From Clavibacter phaseoli (GTDB taxonomy: Bacteria > Actinomycetota > Actinomycetes > Actinomycetales > Microbacteriaceae): DNA of 64,000 nt. Under the pieces are notes generated by a model. That model saw only the letters and a list, made by a program, of their open reading frames with translations. It did no database searches and was not told the DNA's origin. The translations under genes were made by a program, and so were the position numbers. This document shows, piece by piece, positions 7,957 to 16,533 of this stretch (within the stretch, counting starts at the first letter, position 1; the number at the start of each line of letters is the position of its first letter). The stretch lies in assembly GCF_021922925.1 (NCBI RefSeq), contig NZ_CP040786.1, forward strand, positions 1,364,001 through 1,428,000. The letters are read 5' to 3'.

Positions 7957-8514
7957 CTAGACCTCGAGGAGTTCGGTCTCTTTGCGCTTCAGCGCGTCGT
8001 CGACCTGGTCGGTGTGCGTCTTGGTGAGGGCCTCGAGCTCCTTCTCGCCGCGCGCCACCTCGTCGTCGCCGACCTCGCCCTTGAGCGCGTCCAGCTCGTC
8101 CTTGGAGCGACGGCGGATGTTGCGGACGCTGACGCGACCCTCCTCCGCCTTGCCGCGGACGATCTTGACGAACTCCTTGCGGCGGTCCTCCGTGAGCTCC
8201 GGGAGCGTGAGGCGGACCATCTCGCCGTCGTTGCCGACGGTGGCGCTCAGGTTCGGGACGTTGACGAGGGCCTTCTCGATCTCCTTGAGGGCCGTCTTGT
8301 CGTAGGGCGTCACGATGAGCGTGCGCGCCTCGGGGTTGTTCATGCTCGCGAGCTGGCCGAGCGGCGTGGGGCTGCCGTAGTACTCGACCATGACCTTCTG
8401 GAAGAGGGCGGGGTTCGCGCGGCCCGTGCGGACGCTCCCGAAGTCCTCCTTCACCGCCTCGACGGCCTTGCCCATCCGGTCTCGGGCATCTGCGAGGACT
8501 TCGGCGACGGTCAC
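7957..8514 (-). CDS. frr: Ribosome recycling factor
   Basis: A 185-residue protein of the standard length. It splits post-termination ribosomes together with EF-G. Family motifs are plain: the start [20 protein letters not shown], then [12 protein letters not shown], the inter-domain segment TPLGQLA, and the C-terminal helix with [13 protein letters not shown]. The GTG start follows a good ribosome site (AAGGAG, 6 nt). The gap to pyrH is about 110 bp, so it may be read from the pyrH transcript or from its own promoter. Confidence 0.98.
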   Translation of the reverse strand: MTVAEVLADARDRMGKAVEAVKEDFGSVRTGRANPALFQKVMVEYYGSPTPLGQLASMNNPEARTLIVTPYDKTALKEIEKALVNVPNLSATVGNDGEMVRLTLPELTEDRRKEFVKIVRGKAEEGRVSVRNIRRRSKDELDALKGEVGDDEVARGEKELEALTKTHTDQVDDALKRKETELLEV

Positions 8515-8628
8515 GGGATCTCCTTCGGTAGCGCGGGCGCGGTGGGCGCCCGGTCGATCTTAACGCGGATGGGGAGGCGCTCCTGCCGCGACGCGGCCCG
8601 TCGGGGGCCGGCGACGGAGCGCCCGTCG

Positions 8629-9345
8629 TCAGTTGGAGACGATGGTGCCGATGCGCTCGCCCCGGATGGCGCGGGTGACGTTGCCGCCCGGCTCCATGCC
8701 GAAGACGACCATCTTCATGTCGTTGTCCATGCAGAGGCTGAAGGCGGTCGAGTCGACGACCTTGAGGCCGCGCTGCAGGGCGTCCTGGTACGTGACGGTG
8801 TCGAGGAGCGTGGCCGACGGGTCCGTGCGGGGGTCGCCGGTGTAGACGCCGTCGACGCCGTTCTTGGCGACGAGCACCTCGGTGGCGGAGATCTCGAGGG
8901 CGCGCTGCGCGGCGACCGTGTCGGTCGAGAAGTAGGGCAGGCCGGCGCCGGCGCCGAAGATGACGATGCGGCCCTTCTCGAGGTGGCGCACGGCGCGGCG
9001 CGGGATGTACGGCTCGGCGACCTGCGTCATGGAGATGGCCGACTGTACGCGCGTGGCGGCGCCGGCCTGCTCGAGGAAGTCCTGCAGGGCGAGGGCGTTC
9101 ATCACGGTGCCGAGCATGCCCATGTAGTCCGCGCGGCCGCGGTCCATGCCGCGCTGCGACAGCTGCGCGCCGCGGAAGAAGTTGCCGCCGCCGACCACGA
9201 TCGCGACCTCGACGGTCTTCGCGGCCTCGGCGATCTCGCGGGCGAGGGCGCTGACGACGTCCGGGTCGACGCCCATCTGGCCGCCGCCGAAGGACTCCCC
9301 GGAGAGCTTGAGGAGGACGCGGCGGGTGGTGGTCTGATCGGTCAT
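8629..9345 (-). CDS. pyrH: UMP kinase
   Basis: A 238-residue amino-acid-kinase-fold enzyme that phosphorylates UMP to UDP for nucleotide and peptidoglycan precursor synthesis. It starts with [11 protein letters not shown]; the phosphate loop is VGGGNFFRG; the UMP-binding region follows with [19 protein letters not shown]; the C-terminal half has [17 protein letters not shown]. The frame stays open far upstream through tsf, but the ATG at 9345 gives the canonical N terminus. It lies between the tsf hairpin terminator and frr. Confidence 0.97.
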   Translation of the reverse strand: MTDQTTTRRVLLKLSGESFGGGQMGVDPDVVSALAREIAEAAKTVEVAIVVGGGNFFRGAQLSQRGMDRGRADYMGMLGTVMNALALQDFLEQAGAATRVQSAISMTQVAEPYIPRRAVRHLEKGRIVIFGAGAGLPYFSTDTVAAQRALEISATEVLVAKNGVDGVYTGDPRTDPSATLLDTVTYQDALQRGLKVVDSTAFSLCMDNDMKMVVFGMEPGGNVTRAIRGERIGTIVSN

Positions 9346-9458
9346 GGTGGTGTTCCCGTCCTCGCGTTCCGGTCGCCGGATCCGGCCCCGGTCCAATCTA
9401 CTGTGACGCCCGGCGGGGGCGGCGGCGCCTCGCGGCCGCCCTCCCCGGACATGGAGAA

Positions 9459-9490
9459 GGGAGCCCGGGTCGCATGCGACCCGGGCTCCC
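9459..9490 (-). terminator. Hairpin terminator after tsf
   Basis: A perfect 14-bp stem, GGGAGCCCGGGTCG paired with CGACCCGGGCTCCC, around a CATG loop. It starts 11 bp past the tsf stop. Only a short TTCT follows on the minus strand, not a true U tract. Confidence 0.75.
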
Positions 9491-9500
9491 CGTGGTGGTG

Positions 9501-10328
9501 CTAGGCGCCGACCTTGAAGCGGGCGAAGCCCGTGACCGTGAGGCCAGCGGCCTCGACGACCTTCTTGACGGACTGCTTGTTGTCCTTCGCGTAGTCCTGC
9601 TCGAGGAGCGCGACCTGCTTGAAGTAGCCGGTGAGGCGACCCTCGATGATCTTCGGCAGGGCGGCCTCGGGCTTGCCCTCGTTGCGCGAGATCTCGGTGA
9701 CGATCGCGCGCTCGGCCTCGACCTTGTCCGCCGGGACGTCCTCGCGGGCAAGGTACTCCGGGTTGGCGAACGCGATGTGCTGGGCGATGCTGCGGGCCGT
9801 CTCCGCGTCCGTGCCGGTGTAGTCGACGACGACGCCGACCTGGGGCGGGAGGTCCTTCGACGTGCGGTGGAGGTAGATCTCCTGGTGCTCGCCCGAGAGG
9901 CGGGCGACGCGGCGCAGCGCGATCTTCTCGCCGAGGATCGCGGCCTGGTCGCTGATCAGCTGGTCGACGGTCTGCTCGCCGGCGGGGGCCTGGAGGGCCT
10001 CCTCGACGGTGGACGCGCCGGCCGCGACGACGGCGGCGAGGACGGACTCGGACAGCGCGATGAACTTGTCGTTCTTCGCGACGAAGTCGGTCTCGCACGC
10101 GAGCTCGATGAGGGTGGCGGCGCCGTCCTCCTCGGTCGCGGCGACGAGGCCCTCGGCGGTGGAGCGGTCGCCGCGCTTGGCGTTGCCCTTCTGGCCCTTG
10201 AGGCGCAGGATCTCGATGGCCTTCTCGATGTCGCCGTCGGCCTCGACCAGCGCGTTCTTGCTGTCCATCATGCCGGCGCCGAGGCGGTCGCGCAGCTCCT
10301 TGACGTCAGCGGCAGTGAAGTTCGCCAT
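9501..10328 (-). CDS. tsf: Elongation factor Ts
   Basis: A 275-residue nucleotide-exchange factor for EF-Tu. The N-terminal UBA-like domain reads [21 protein letters not shown], followed by [19 protein letters not shown] and the EF-Tu contact motif TDFVAKN in the core. Two in-frame ATGs exist; I prefer 10328 over 10334 because AAGGAG sits 9 nt before it and only 3 nt before the other, and because MANFT is the conserved N terminus. It follows rpsB after a strong hairpin, so part of the rpsB transcription probably ends before tsf. Confidence 0.97.
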   Translation of the reverse strand: MANFTAADVKELRDRLGAGMMDSKNALVEADGDIEKAIEILRLKGQKGNAKRGDRSTAEGLVAATEEDGAATLIELACETDFVAKNDKFIALSESVLAAVVAAGASTVEEALQAPAGEQTVDQLISDQAAILGEKIALRRVARLSGEHQEIYLHRTSKDLPPQVGVVVDYTGTDAETARSIAQHIAFANPEYLAREDVPADKVEAERAIVTEISRNEGKPEAALPKIIEGRLTGYFKQVALLEQDYAKDNKQSVKKVVEAAGLTVTGFARFKVGA

Positions 10329-10381
10329 GCTCATGGACTCCTTCTGTAGGTGATGATCCGGGGGTCTCCCGGTGGTGAGTG

Positions 10382-10420
10382 CCCGACGGGCGGGCGCGGA
10401 ACCCGCGCCCGCCCGTCGGG
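10382..10420 (-). terminator. Hairpin terminator or attenuator between rpsB and tsf
   Basis: An 18-bp perfect GC-rich stem: CCCGACGGGCGGGCGCGG at 10382-10399 pairs with 10403-10420, loop AAC. No U tract follows. Placed 18 bp after rpsB, it may set the ratio of S2 to EF-Ts. Confidence 0.75.
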
Positions 10421-10438
10421 ATGGTGCGTGTGGTCGGA

Positions 10439-11386
10439 CTACTCGGAGACCGGAGCCTTCTCGGCGTCGGTCGCCTCGGCCTCGATCTTCGCCTCAGTGG
10501 CGTCGTCGGACTCGGGGGCGTGCACGGGCGCGGCGACCTCGTCATCGGACTTCGCCTCGTTCTTGGCGGAGACCTCGGCGTCGACGTCGTTCTCCTCGAC
10601 GGGCAGCGCGGCCTTCGCGGCGTCGCCCTGCTCGAGCAGCTCGCGCTCCCAGTCGGCCAGCGGCTCGGCGGGGGCGGAGCCCTCGGCGTCGGGCTTCTGG
10701 TGGCGCTGGATGAGGCCCTCGGCGGCGGCGTCGGCGATGATGCGCGTCAGCAGCGCGACGGAGCGGATCGCGTCGTCGTTCCCGGGGATCGGGTACTGGA
10801 CCTCGTCGGGGTCGCAGTTGGTGTCGAGGATGCCGATGACGGGGATGCCGAGCTTGCGCGCCTCGTCGATCGCGAGGTGCTCCTTCTTGGTGTCCACGAC
10901 CCACATCGCCGACGGCGTCTTGGTGAGGTTGCGGATGCCGCCGAGGCTCTTCTCCAGCTTGTCGCGCTCGCGACGCTGGATGAGCAGCTCCTTCTTGGTG
11001 AAGCCGCGCGTCGTGTCGTCGAAGTCGACGAGGTCGAGCTCCTTGAGGCGGTTGAGGCGCTTGTGGACCGTCTGGAAGTTGGTCAGCAGACCACCCAGCC
11101 AGCGCTGGTTCACGTAGGGCTGGCCGACGCGCTGCGCCTGCTCGGCGATGGACTCCTGCGCCTGCTTCTTGGTGCCGACGAAGAGGATGGTGCCGCCGTG
11201 GGCGACCGTCTCCTTGACGAAGTCGTACGCCTTGTCGATGAGGGCCAGCGACTGCTGCAGGTCGATGATGTAGATGCCGGAGCGCTCGGTGAAGATGAAG
11301 CGCTTCATCTTCGGGTTCCAGCGCGTCTTCGGGTGACCGAAGTGGACGCCGCAGTCGAGCAGCTGGCGGATGGTGACGACGGCCAT
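10439..11386 (-). CDS. rpsB: 30S ribosomal protein S2
   Basis: A 315-residue protein of the small subunit body. Conserved segments: [14 protein letters not shown] near the start, [32 protein letters not shown] and [12 protein letters not shown]. The C terminus carries an extra acidic and Ala-rich tail of about 80 residues, common in actinobacterial S2 and likely disordered. The frame is open upstream, but the ATG at 11386 after CAGGAG gives the conserved start. First gene of the S2-EF-Ts-UMP kinase-RRF-CdsA block. Confidence 0.97.
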   Translation of the reverse strand: MAVVTIRQLLDCGVHFGHPKTRWNPKMKRFIFTERSGIYIIDLQQSLALIDKAYDFVKETVAHGGTILFVGTKKQAQESIAEQAQRVGQPYVNQRWLGGLLTNFQTVHKRLNRLKELDLVDFDDTTRGFTKKELLIQRRERDKLEKSLGGIRNLTKTPSAMWVVDTKKEHLAIDEARKLGIPVIGILDTNCDPDEVQYPIPGNDDAIRSVALLTRIIADAAAEGLIQRHQKPDAEGSAPAEPLADWERELLEQGDAAKAALPVEENDVDAEVSAKNEAKSDDEVAAPVHAPESDDATEAKIEAEATDAEKAPVSE

Positions 11387-11591
11387 GGCCGTACTCCTGT
11401 TCCGGCGCGCGCTGTCGCGGCGCGCCTCGTCGGTTCGCTCGGCGGTCGGGACGACCGCTGATCCTGGTGCCCGGCGCGCATCCGCTCCTTCGGCGACAGG
11501 GATCATCGCCACGAGGAGACCGAGTGGATGCGGCGGCCTGATGGGCACGCGTAGTCACCCGACCTGGATCGGATGCTGCTCGATGGTACCA

Positions 11592-11611
11592 CCCGCCGGA
11601 CGACCGGCGGG
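11592..11611 (-). terminator. Possible weak terminator after the MFS gene
   Basis: An 8-bp stem CCCGCCGG/CCGGCGGG with ACGA loop, 13 bp past the transporter stop. No U tract; weaker than the other hairpins. The rest of the gap to rpsB presumably holds the rpsB promoter, which I cannot place with confidence. Confidence 0.3.
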
Positions 11612-11624
11612 GCGGCGCGGCGGA

Positions 11625-13100
11625 TCAGGCGCGCGCGGCGTCCTTGCGCTTCTTGGGCTTGTCGACGAAGAGCGTCTCGGCCTCCTCGAGCGACATGCCG
11701 TTCGTCTCCGGGATCTTCGTGAGGACGAAGACGAAGGACAGCGCGGCGAAGGCGGCGTACATGCCGTAGGTGAAGGGCAGCGAGAAGGCGGACAGCGCCG
11801 GGAACGACACGGTGATGGCGAAGTTCGCGATCCACTGGGCCATGGCGGCGACGCCGAGGGCCTTGGCGCGGATCCGGTTCGGGAAGATCTCGCCGAGCAG
11901 CACCCAGACGAGCGGGCCCCACGACGCGCCGAAGCCGATGACGAAGACGTTGGCCGCGATGATCGCGATGACGCCGAAGGGCTGCGGCAGGGCGACCTCG
12001 CCGTCGACGGTCGAGGACTGGCTGAAGCAGATCGCCATCACGGCGAGGGAGACGGCCATGGCGAGCGAGCCGGACAGGAGGATCGGGCGCCGGCCGATGC
12101 GGTCGACGAGCGCGATGGCGATGAAGGTGACGGCGACGTTCGTGACCGCGGTGATGACCGAGGTGAGCAGCGACTGCGACTCGTCGAAGCCGACGGCCTG
12201 CCAGAGCGTCGTGGAGTAGTAGAAGATCACGTTGATGCCGACGAACTGCTGGAACACGGACAGGATGATGCCGATCCAGACGATGCCCTGGAGGCCGAAC
12301 TTCCTCCCGCGGAGCGTGCCGGTGCGCTTGGCGACGCGGTCCTCCTCGATCTGGCGCTCGAGGTCGCGGCTCGCGCGGTCGATGTCCTCCTGCTTCCAGA
12401 CGCTCGCGAGGATCTCCTGGGCCTCGTCCTTGCGGCCCTTCTCCACCAGGAAGCGCGGGGACTCGGGGAGGCGGTACGCGAGGAAGCCGTAGATCACGGC
12501 CGGGATCGCGCAGACGAGGAGCATCCAGCGCCAGGCCTCGAGCCCGAACCAGAACTCCTCCGACGCGCCGCCGGCGGCCCCGGCGAAGACGGCGTCCGAG
12601 AGGAGGGCGGTGAAGATGCCGAGCGTGATCGCGAGCTGCTGCAGCGACGCGAGGCGGCCGCGGAGGAGCTTCGGCGAGATCTCCGCGATGTACGCGGGGG
12701 CGACGACCGAGGCGATGCCGATCCCGAGACCGCCGATGACGCGCCAGATGGTGAGGTCCCAGACGCTGAAGGCGTAGCCCGAGCCGAAGGCGCTGATGAA
12801 GAAGAAGCCCGCGCCGATGATCATCGTCCAGCGACGGCCGATGCGGTCGGCGATGCGGCCCGCGAGGTAGGCGCCGAGCGCGCAGCCGAGCAGCGCGCTG
12901 GCGACCGCGAAGCCGATGAGCGTCTCGCTCAGCTCGAAGCGGCCCTGGATCGCGGAGACCGCGCCGTTGATGACCGAGGAGTCGAACCCGAAGAGGAAGC
13001 CCCCCACCGCGGCCGAGACGGCCAGGCCGATCGCGCGTCGCTGGAGCTTCTTGTCATCCCGGGGGGTCGTCGTCTCGTTCACAACGGACAACTCTGCCAC
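11625..13100 (-). CDS. MFS sugar transporter (sugar porter family)
   Basis: About 491 residues with 12 membrane segments. Sugar-porter signatures are complete: GGFLFGFDSSVINGA in helix 1, GRIADRIGRRW in the first cytoplasmic loop, PESPRFL before the central loop, QQFVGINVIFYYS in helix 7, GRRP in the second half, and PETNGMSLEEAE at the C-terminal end. It should be a proton-coupled hexose or pentose importer; the sugar is not decidable. The start is uncertain: GTG at 13100 has GGAGAA only 2 nt away, while GTG at 13082 (NETTTPRDDKK) has no ribosome site. No transport partners nearby. Confidence 0.9.
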   Translation of the reverse strand: MAELSVVNETTTPRDDKKLQRRAIGLAVSAAVGGFLFGFDSSVINGAVSAIQGRFELSETLIGFAVASALLGCALGAYLAGRIADRIGRRWTMIIGAGFFFISAFGSGYAFSVWDLTIWRVIGGLGIGIASVVAPAYIAEISPKLLRGRLASLQQLAITLGIFTALLSDAVFAGAAGGASEEFWFGLEAWRWMLLVCAIPAVIYGFLAYRLPESPRFLVEKGRKDEAQEILASVWKQEDIDRASRDLERQIEEDRVAKRTGTLRGRKFGLQGIVWIGIILSVFQQFVGINVIFYYSTTLWQAVGFDESQSLLTSVITAVTNVAVTFIAIALVDRIGRRPILLSGSLAMAVSLAVMAICFSQSSTVDGEVALPQPFGVIAIIAANVFVIGFGASWGPLVWVLLGEIFPNRIRAKALGVAAMAQWIANFAITVSFPALSAFSLPFTYGMYAAFAALSFVFVLTKIPETNGMSLEEAETLFVDKPKKRKDAARA

Positions 13101-13199
13101 TTCTCCGACGGGGCGGGCACCCGGCGGCGCTGCGACGCCGCAGGGGGCATGATGCGGCCGACCGGGGGCCGGGACGCGTCCGCCGGGGAGGGAGGGCGC

Positions 13200-13751
13200 A
13201 TGCGCGGCGGGGACGGGCGAAGGAGGGCGGGCGCGGCGGCGCTCGCGGTGGCGCTGCTCGTCGGCGTGACGGCGTCGTCCATGCCGGGGCGGGCCGCGGC
13301 GGATGCGGTGCCCGCGGAGGATCGCCCTGCGGCGACGGCGCGGTGGCAATGGCCGGTCGACCCGCCCCACACGGTCACGCGGCCGTTCCAGGCTCCGACC
13401 ACCGAGTACGGGCCCGGCCACCGCGGCATCGACATCGCGGTCGCGCCGGGCGCCGAGGTCCGCGCTCCCGCCGACGGGACCGTCTCCTTCGCCGGCGTGG
13501 TCGTCGACCGCCCGGTCGTGAGCATCCGGCGCGCGGACGGGCTCGTGTCGTCCGTCGAGCCGGTCGTGCCGCTGGTCGCCGCGGGCGACGCCGTCGTCGC
13601 CGGGCAGGTCGTCGGCACGCTCGCGGCGTCGCCACGCCACGAGCCCGAAGGCGGGCTGCACCTCGGGGCGCGCCTGCACGGCGAGTACGTGGATCCGGCG
13701 CTCCTGCTCGCCGCCCTGCAGCACGCGGTGCTGCTGCCGCTGGATCCGTGA
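13200..13751 (+). CDS. Secreted M23 (LytM-like) protein with incomplete active site
   Basis: A 183-residue exported protein: signal peptide at residues 1-35 (hydrophobic core AAALAVALLVGV, likely cut after ADA), then one M23 domain. HRGIDIAV gives the first two zinc ligands (His74, Asp78). The usual HxH motif is GLH (Gly152, His154), so the third ligand is present but the catalytic His is replaced by Gly. Actinobacterial M23 proteins encoded next to rpsB often look like this, so it may be a regulator or binding module rather than an active endopeptidase. The ATG follows a strong GGGGAGGGAGG. Convergent with xerC. Confidence 0.88.
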   Translation: MRGGDGRRRAGAAALAVALLVGVTASSMPGRAAADAVPAEDRPAATARWQWPVDPPHTVTRPFQAPTTEYGPGHRGIDIAVAPGAEVRAPADGTVSFAGVVVDRPVVSIRRADGLVSSVEPVVPLVAAGDAVVAGQVVGTLAASPRHEPEGGLHLGARLHGEYVDPALLLAALQHAVLLPLDP

Positions 13752-13836
13752 CACCGGGCGCGGCCATCGGCGCCGCGGGGACGGTCCTGCGCTCCCGCAT
13801 CCTGGTCGGGCCGCTGCCGCGCCCGATGGACGCGGG

Positions 13837-14823
13837 TCAGGCGCGCGGGTGCGCGCCCTCGTAGCTGCGCCGCAGCCGCTCGATCGAGACGTGCGTGTAG
13901 ATCTGCGTCGTCCCGAGGCTCGCGTGACCGAGCATCTCCTGCACGGTGCGGAGGTCGGCTCCCCCGTCGAGCAGGTGGGTCGCCGCCGTGTGCCGGAGGG
14001 CGTGCGGTCCCTGCGGCCCCGACCCCGGGATGTCCGCCAGCAGCGAGGCGACGAGGCCGTAGACCGCGCGGGATCCCAGCCGCCCTCCGCGCGCGCCCAG
14101 GAACAGCGCCGTCCCGGTCCGCGGGGTGACGAGAGCCGGACGGGCGCGGGAGACGTAGGAGTCGAGCGACTCGGCCGCGGGGACGCCGAACGGCACGACG
14201 CGCTCGCGGTCGCCCTTGCCGATCACGCGCACGGTGAGTCGGGACGCGTCGACGTCGCCGAGGTCGAGCCCCGTGAGCTCGGACACCCGGAGGGCGGAGG
14301 CGTAGAGCAGCTCGATGACGGCGAGGTCCCGGAGCGCCGCGGGGTCGTCCTGCGCCGCACGCGTCCCCAGGCCCGCGAGGAGGCCGGACATCTGCTCACG
14401 CGCCAGCACCCGAGGGAGATGCGATCCCGCCCGCGGCGCCTTCAGCCGCACGGCGGGATCGGCGTCGACACGACCCGTGCGCGCGAGCCACGCTCCGAAC
14501 CCCCGCACGGCCGCCGATCGCCGCGCCAGCGTCGCGGGAGCGAGCCGGGCCTGCGACCCCCGCCAGAGCCAGTCGCGCAGCACCTCCAGGTCGAGGCCGG
14601 AGGACGTCGTGATGCCCTGTCGTGCGGCGTGCGCCGCGAGGTCGCGGAGGTCCGCGGAGTACGCCCGCACGGTGTGCGCTGAGCTCCCCCGCTCCCGATC
14701 CAGGGAGGTCCCGAAGGCGACGACGTCCACCTCGAGCCCGGTGGCACCCCGTGCGGCGCTCGGAGGCTGCGAGCGCCCGGCCCCGCGCTCGACGCGGCCA
14801 TCGCCGACCCGCACCTCGTCCAT
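13837..14823 (-). CDS. xerC: Tyrosine recombinase XerC-like
   Basis: A 328-residue site-specific recombinase with an N-terminal core-binding (SAM-like) domain at about 30-125 and a C-terminal catalytic domain. The catalytic set is complete: Arg179 in ALRVSEL, Lys204 in GKGDRERV, His274 and Arg277 in [12 protein letters not shown], His300 in [10 protein letters not shown] and nucleophile Tyr309 in IYTHV. It should resolve chromosome dimers at dif with a XerD partner encoded elsewhere. Placement next to dprA-comM is standard in actinobacteria. Minus-strand TAGCCT 6 nt before the ATG supports this start and a leaderless mRNA. Confidence 0.93.
   Translation of the reverse strand: MDEVRVGDGRVERGAGRSQPPSAARGATGLEVDVVAFGTSLDRERGSSAHTVRAYSADLRDLAAHAARQGITTSSGLDLEVLRDWLWRGSQARLAPATLARRSAAVRGFGAWLARTGRVDADPAVRLKAPRAGSHLPRVLAREQMSGLLAGLGTRAAQDDPAALRDLAVIELLYASALRVSELTGLDLGDVDASRLTVRVIGKGDRERVVPFGVPAAESLDSYVSRARPALVTPRTGTALFLGARGGRLGSRAVYGLVASLLADIPGSGPQGPHALRHTAATHLLDGGADLRTVQEMLGHASLGTTQIYTHVSIERLRRSYEGAHPRA
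13840..13857 (-). terminator. Hairpin abutting the xerC stop codon
   Basis: GGCGCGC and GCGCGCC pair as a 7-bp perfect stem with a 4-nt loop, directly before the TGA of xerC (13837-13839). The hairpin is coding for the last residues. Confidence 0.4.
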
Positions 14824-14829
14824 CCCGGA

Positions 14830-14835
14830 AGGCTA
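14830..14835 (-). promoter_or_regulatory. Predicted -10 box, leaderless xerC
   Basis: Minus-strand TAGCCT, 6-nt spacer TCCGGG, then ATG at 14823. The rest of the gap to dprA (to 15040) shows no other feature I can support. Confidence 0.5.
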
Positions 14836-15040
14836 CGTGGACCCGCACCCGGTTCGCGCCGGCGCGCGGATGGGGATGGGACGGGACAGCGAAGGGAACG
14901 GCCGGGACAGGACGCGCGGGGCCGTCGGACTCGGACCGATGGACCGGGCCGGCTGCGCTCATCGGGCTGCGGCGCTGCATCCTCCGACGGCGCGCGCTCC
15001 CCCCGGCGGACCGAGACGGCATCTCCGCCGCCGAGGCGCG

Positions 15041-16369
15041 TCACCGGGATCCCGCTCGCCGCACCCAGCCGCCGTCCGGCCGGGCGACCTGCCCCTCGAG
15101 CTCGAGCATGCCCAGCACGGACGACGTCTCGGCGACGCCGAGGCCCGCTCGCGCCGCGATGTCGGCGGTGTCGCGGCCTCGCCGGACGGCGAGGGCGTCG
15201 AGCACGCGCACGACGCGCGGATCGGACCGCCCGGCAGCAGCCCGGTCGCCCACGCCAGCCGTGCCGGGACCGGCATCGCCCGGCCCCGCCCGGAGGGCCG
15301 CTTCCCGAGGATCCGTCTCCTGGACGCGCGATCGCGCTCCGACCCCGACCGGCAGGAGCTCCATCACGTCGTCAGCGGAGGTGATGCAGACCGCCTGGGA
15401 CTCGCGGAGCAGACGGTGGCACCCCGACGACGACGCGCTCGTCACCGGACCCGGGACGGCGCCGAGCGGCCGCTCCAGCGCGAGCGCGTGGTTGGCCGTG
15501 TTCAGCGACCCGCTGCGCGCGCCGGCCTCGACCACGACGGTGGCCGCGCTGACCGCCGCGATGAGGCGGTTGCGCAGGAGGAACCGCCACCGGGTCGGGG
15601 ACGCCCCGCAGGGTAGCTCCGACACCACGGCACCGTCACGACGCATCCGGGCGAAGAGGTCCGCGTGGCCGGACGGGTAGAGGCGGTCGACCCCGCCTGC
15701 GAGGAACGCGACCGTCCGCCCCGCGGATCCGATGGCCGCGCGATGCGCCGCCCCGTCGATGCCGTAGGCGCCGCCCGAGACCACCGTCACGCCGCGGTCG
15801 ACGAGGCCCGCCGACAGCTCGGCCGTGACGTGCTCGCCGTAGCCCGTCGCGGCGCGTGCTCCGACGATGGCCACGGACCCCGTGAGCGCCGCGATCGCGT
15901 CCGGCGCTCCCGTGCACCACAGGACGAGCGGCGCATGCGGTCCCAGGTCGTCCGCGCCGACCGGCCACCGCGGATCCCCCGGCACCAGCACGTGCGCGCC
16001 CACCGCGCGAGCGGCGTGGAGCCGGGCCAGCGCCTCCGCCCGCACCACGCGAGGCCGCCAACGCTCGAGCGCGCCGTCGACCTCGCCGACGAGCGCGGCG
16101 CGGCCGTCCTCCTGCAGGTCGAGTCCCGCCTCGAGCATGGCCCCGACGACGGTCTCGGCCGAGCAGCCGTCGACCACGGCGGCCAGGGCAGCGCACGCAC
16201 CCAGGACGCCGATGACCGCTCCCGCGACGCGATCGCCGGGCTCGGCGATGCCGGACCACGTGCAGCGCGCCGCGACCTCCTCCGTGTCCGCATCGACCGC
16301 CCCCTGACCCGACCATCCGGGATGGGGGCGGAGCGGGGCGACCATCTCGTCCAGTTCGCGCGCGGTCAA
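15041..16369 (-). CDS. dprA: DNA-processing protein DprA (Smf)
   Basis: About 442 residues. DprA binds single-stranded DNA and loads RecA during natural transformation; many non-competent bacteria keep it. The Rossmann core is clear: VAIVGARAATGYGEHV, VVSGGAYGIDGAAHRAAI, RLYPSGHADLF and EAGARSGSLNTANHALAL. A C-terminal winged-helix (DML1-like) domain follows from about residue 375 (RVLDALAVRRGRDTADIAA). The only in-frame start compatible with the full N terminus is a TTG at 16369; the next upstream in-frame stop is about 45 nt before it. The 164-bp gap to comM is longer than usual for this pair. Confidence 0.92.
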   Translation of the reverse strand: MTARELDEMVAPLRPHPGWSGQGAVDADTEEVAARCTWSGIAEPGDRVAGAVIGVLGACAALAAVVDGCSAETVVGAMLEAGLDLQEDGRAALVGEVDGALERWRPRVVRAEALARLHAARAVGAHVLVPGDPRWPVGADDLGPHAPLVLWCTGAPDAIAALTGSVAIVGARAATGYGEHVTAELSAGLVDRGVTVVSGGAYGIDGAAHRAAIGSAGRTVAFLAGGVDRLYPSGHADLFARMRRDGAVVSELPCGASPTRWRFLLRNRLIAAVSAATVVVEAGARSGSLNTANHALALERPLGAVPGPVTSASSSGCHRLLRESQAVCITSADDVMELLPVGVGARSRVQETDPREAALRAGPGDAGPGTAGVGDRAAAGRSDPRVVRVLDALAVRRGRDTADIAARAGLGVAETSSVLGMLELEGQVARPDGGWVRRAGSR

Positions 16370-16533
16370 TCCGAGGCGGGCGACGGAGCGCGCACGTGCC
16401 GAGTCCGGTCCTCAGACGAAGCTGCGACGGGCGTCAGCGGTTCGTGGACGGCGTCCGTCGGAGGACGGCGTGGTGCGCTCCGTGTCCTCGGGTGCGGCAT
16501 TCGCGTCCTCGACCCCGCCTCCCTGCTCGGCGA

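Noticed and set aside
8576..8623. GGCGCTCC / GGAGCGCC inverted repeat between pyrH and frr as a terminator.
   Set aside because: Loop of about 32 nt and only 8 bp of stem; not convincing compared with the 14-18 bp hairpins nearby.
9346..10098. A 250-codon upstream extension of the pyrH frame.
   Set aside because: It runs through the terminator and the tsf coding region in another frame and is compositionally a shadow; the canonical UMP kinase start is at 9345.
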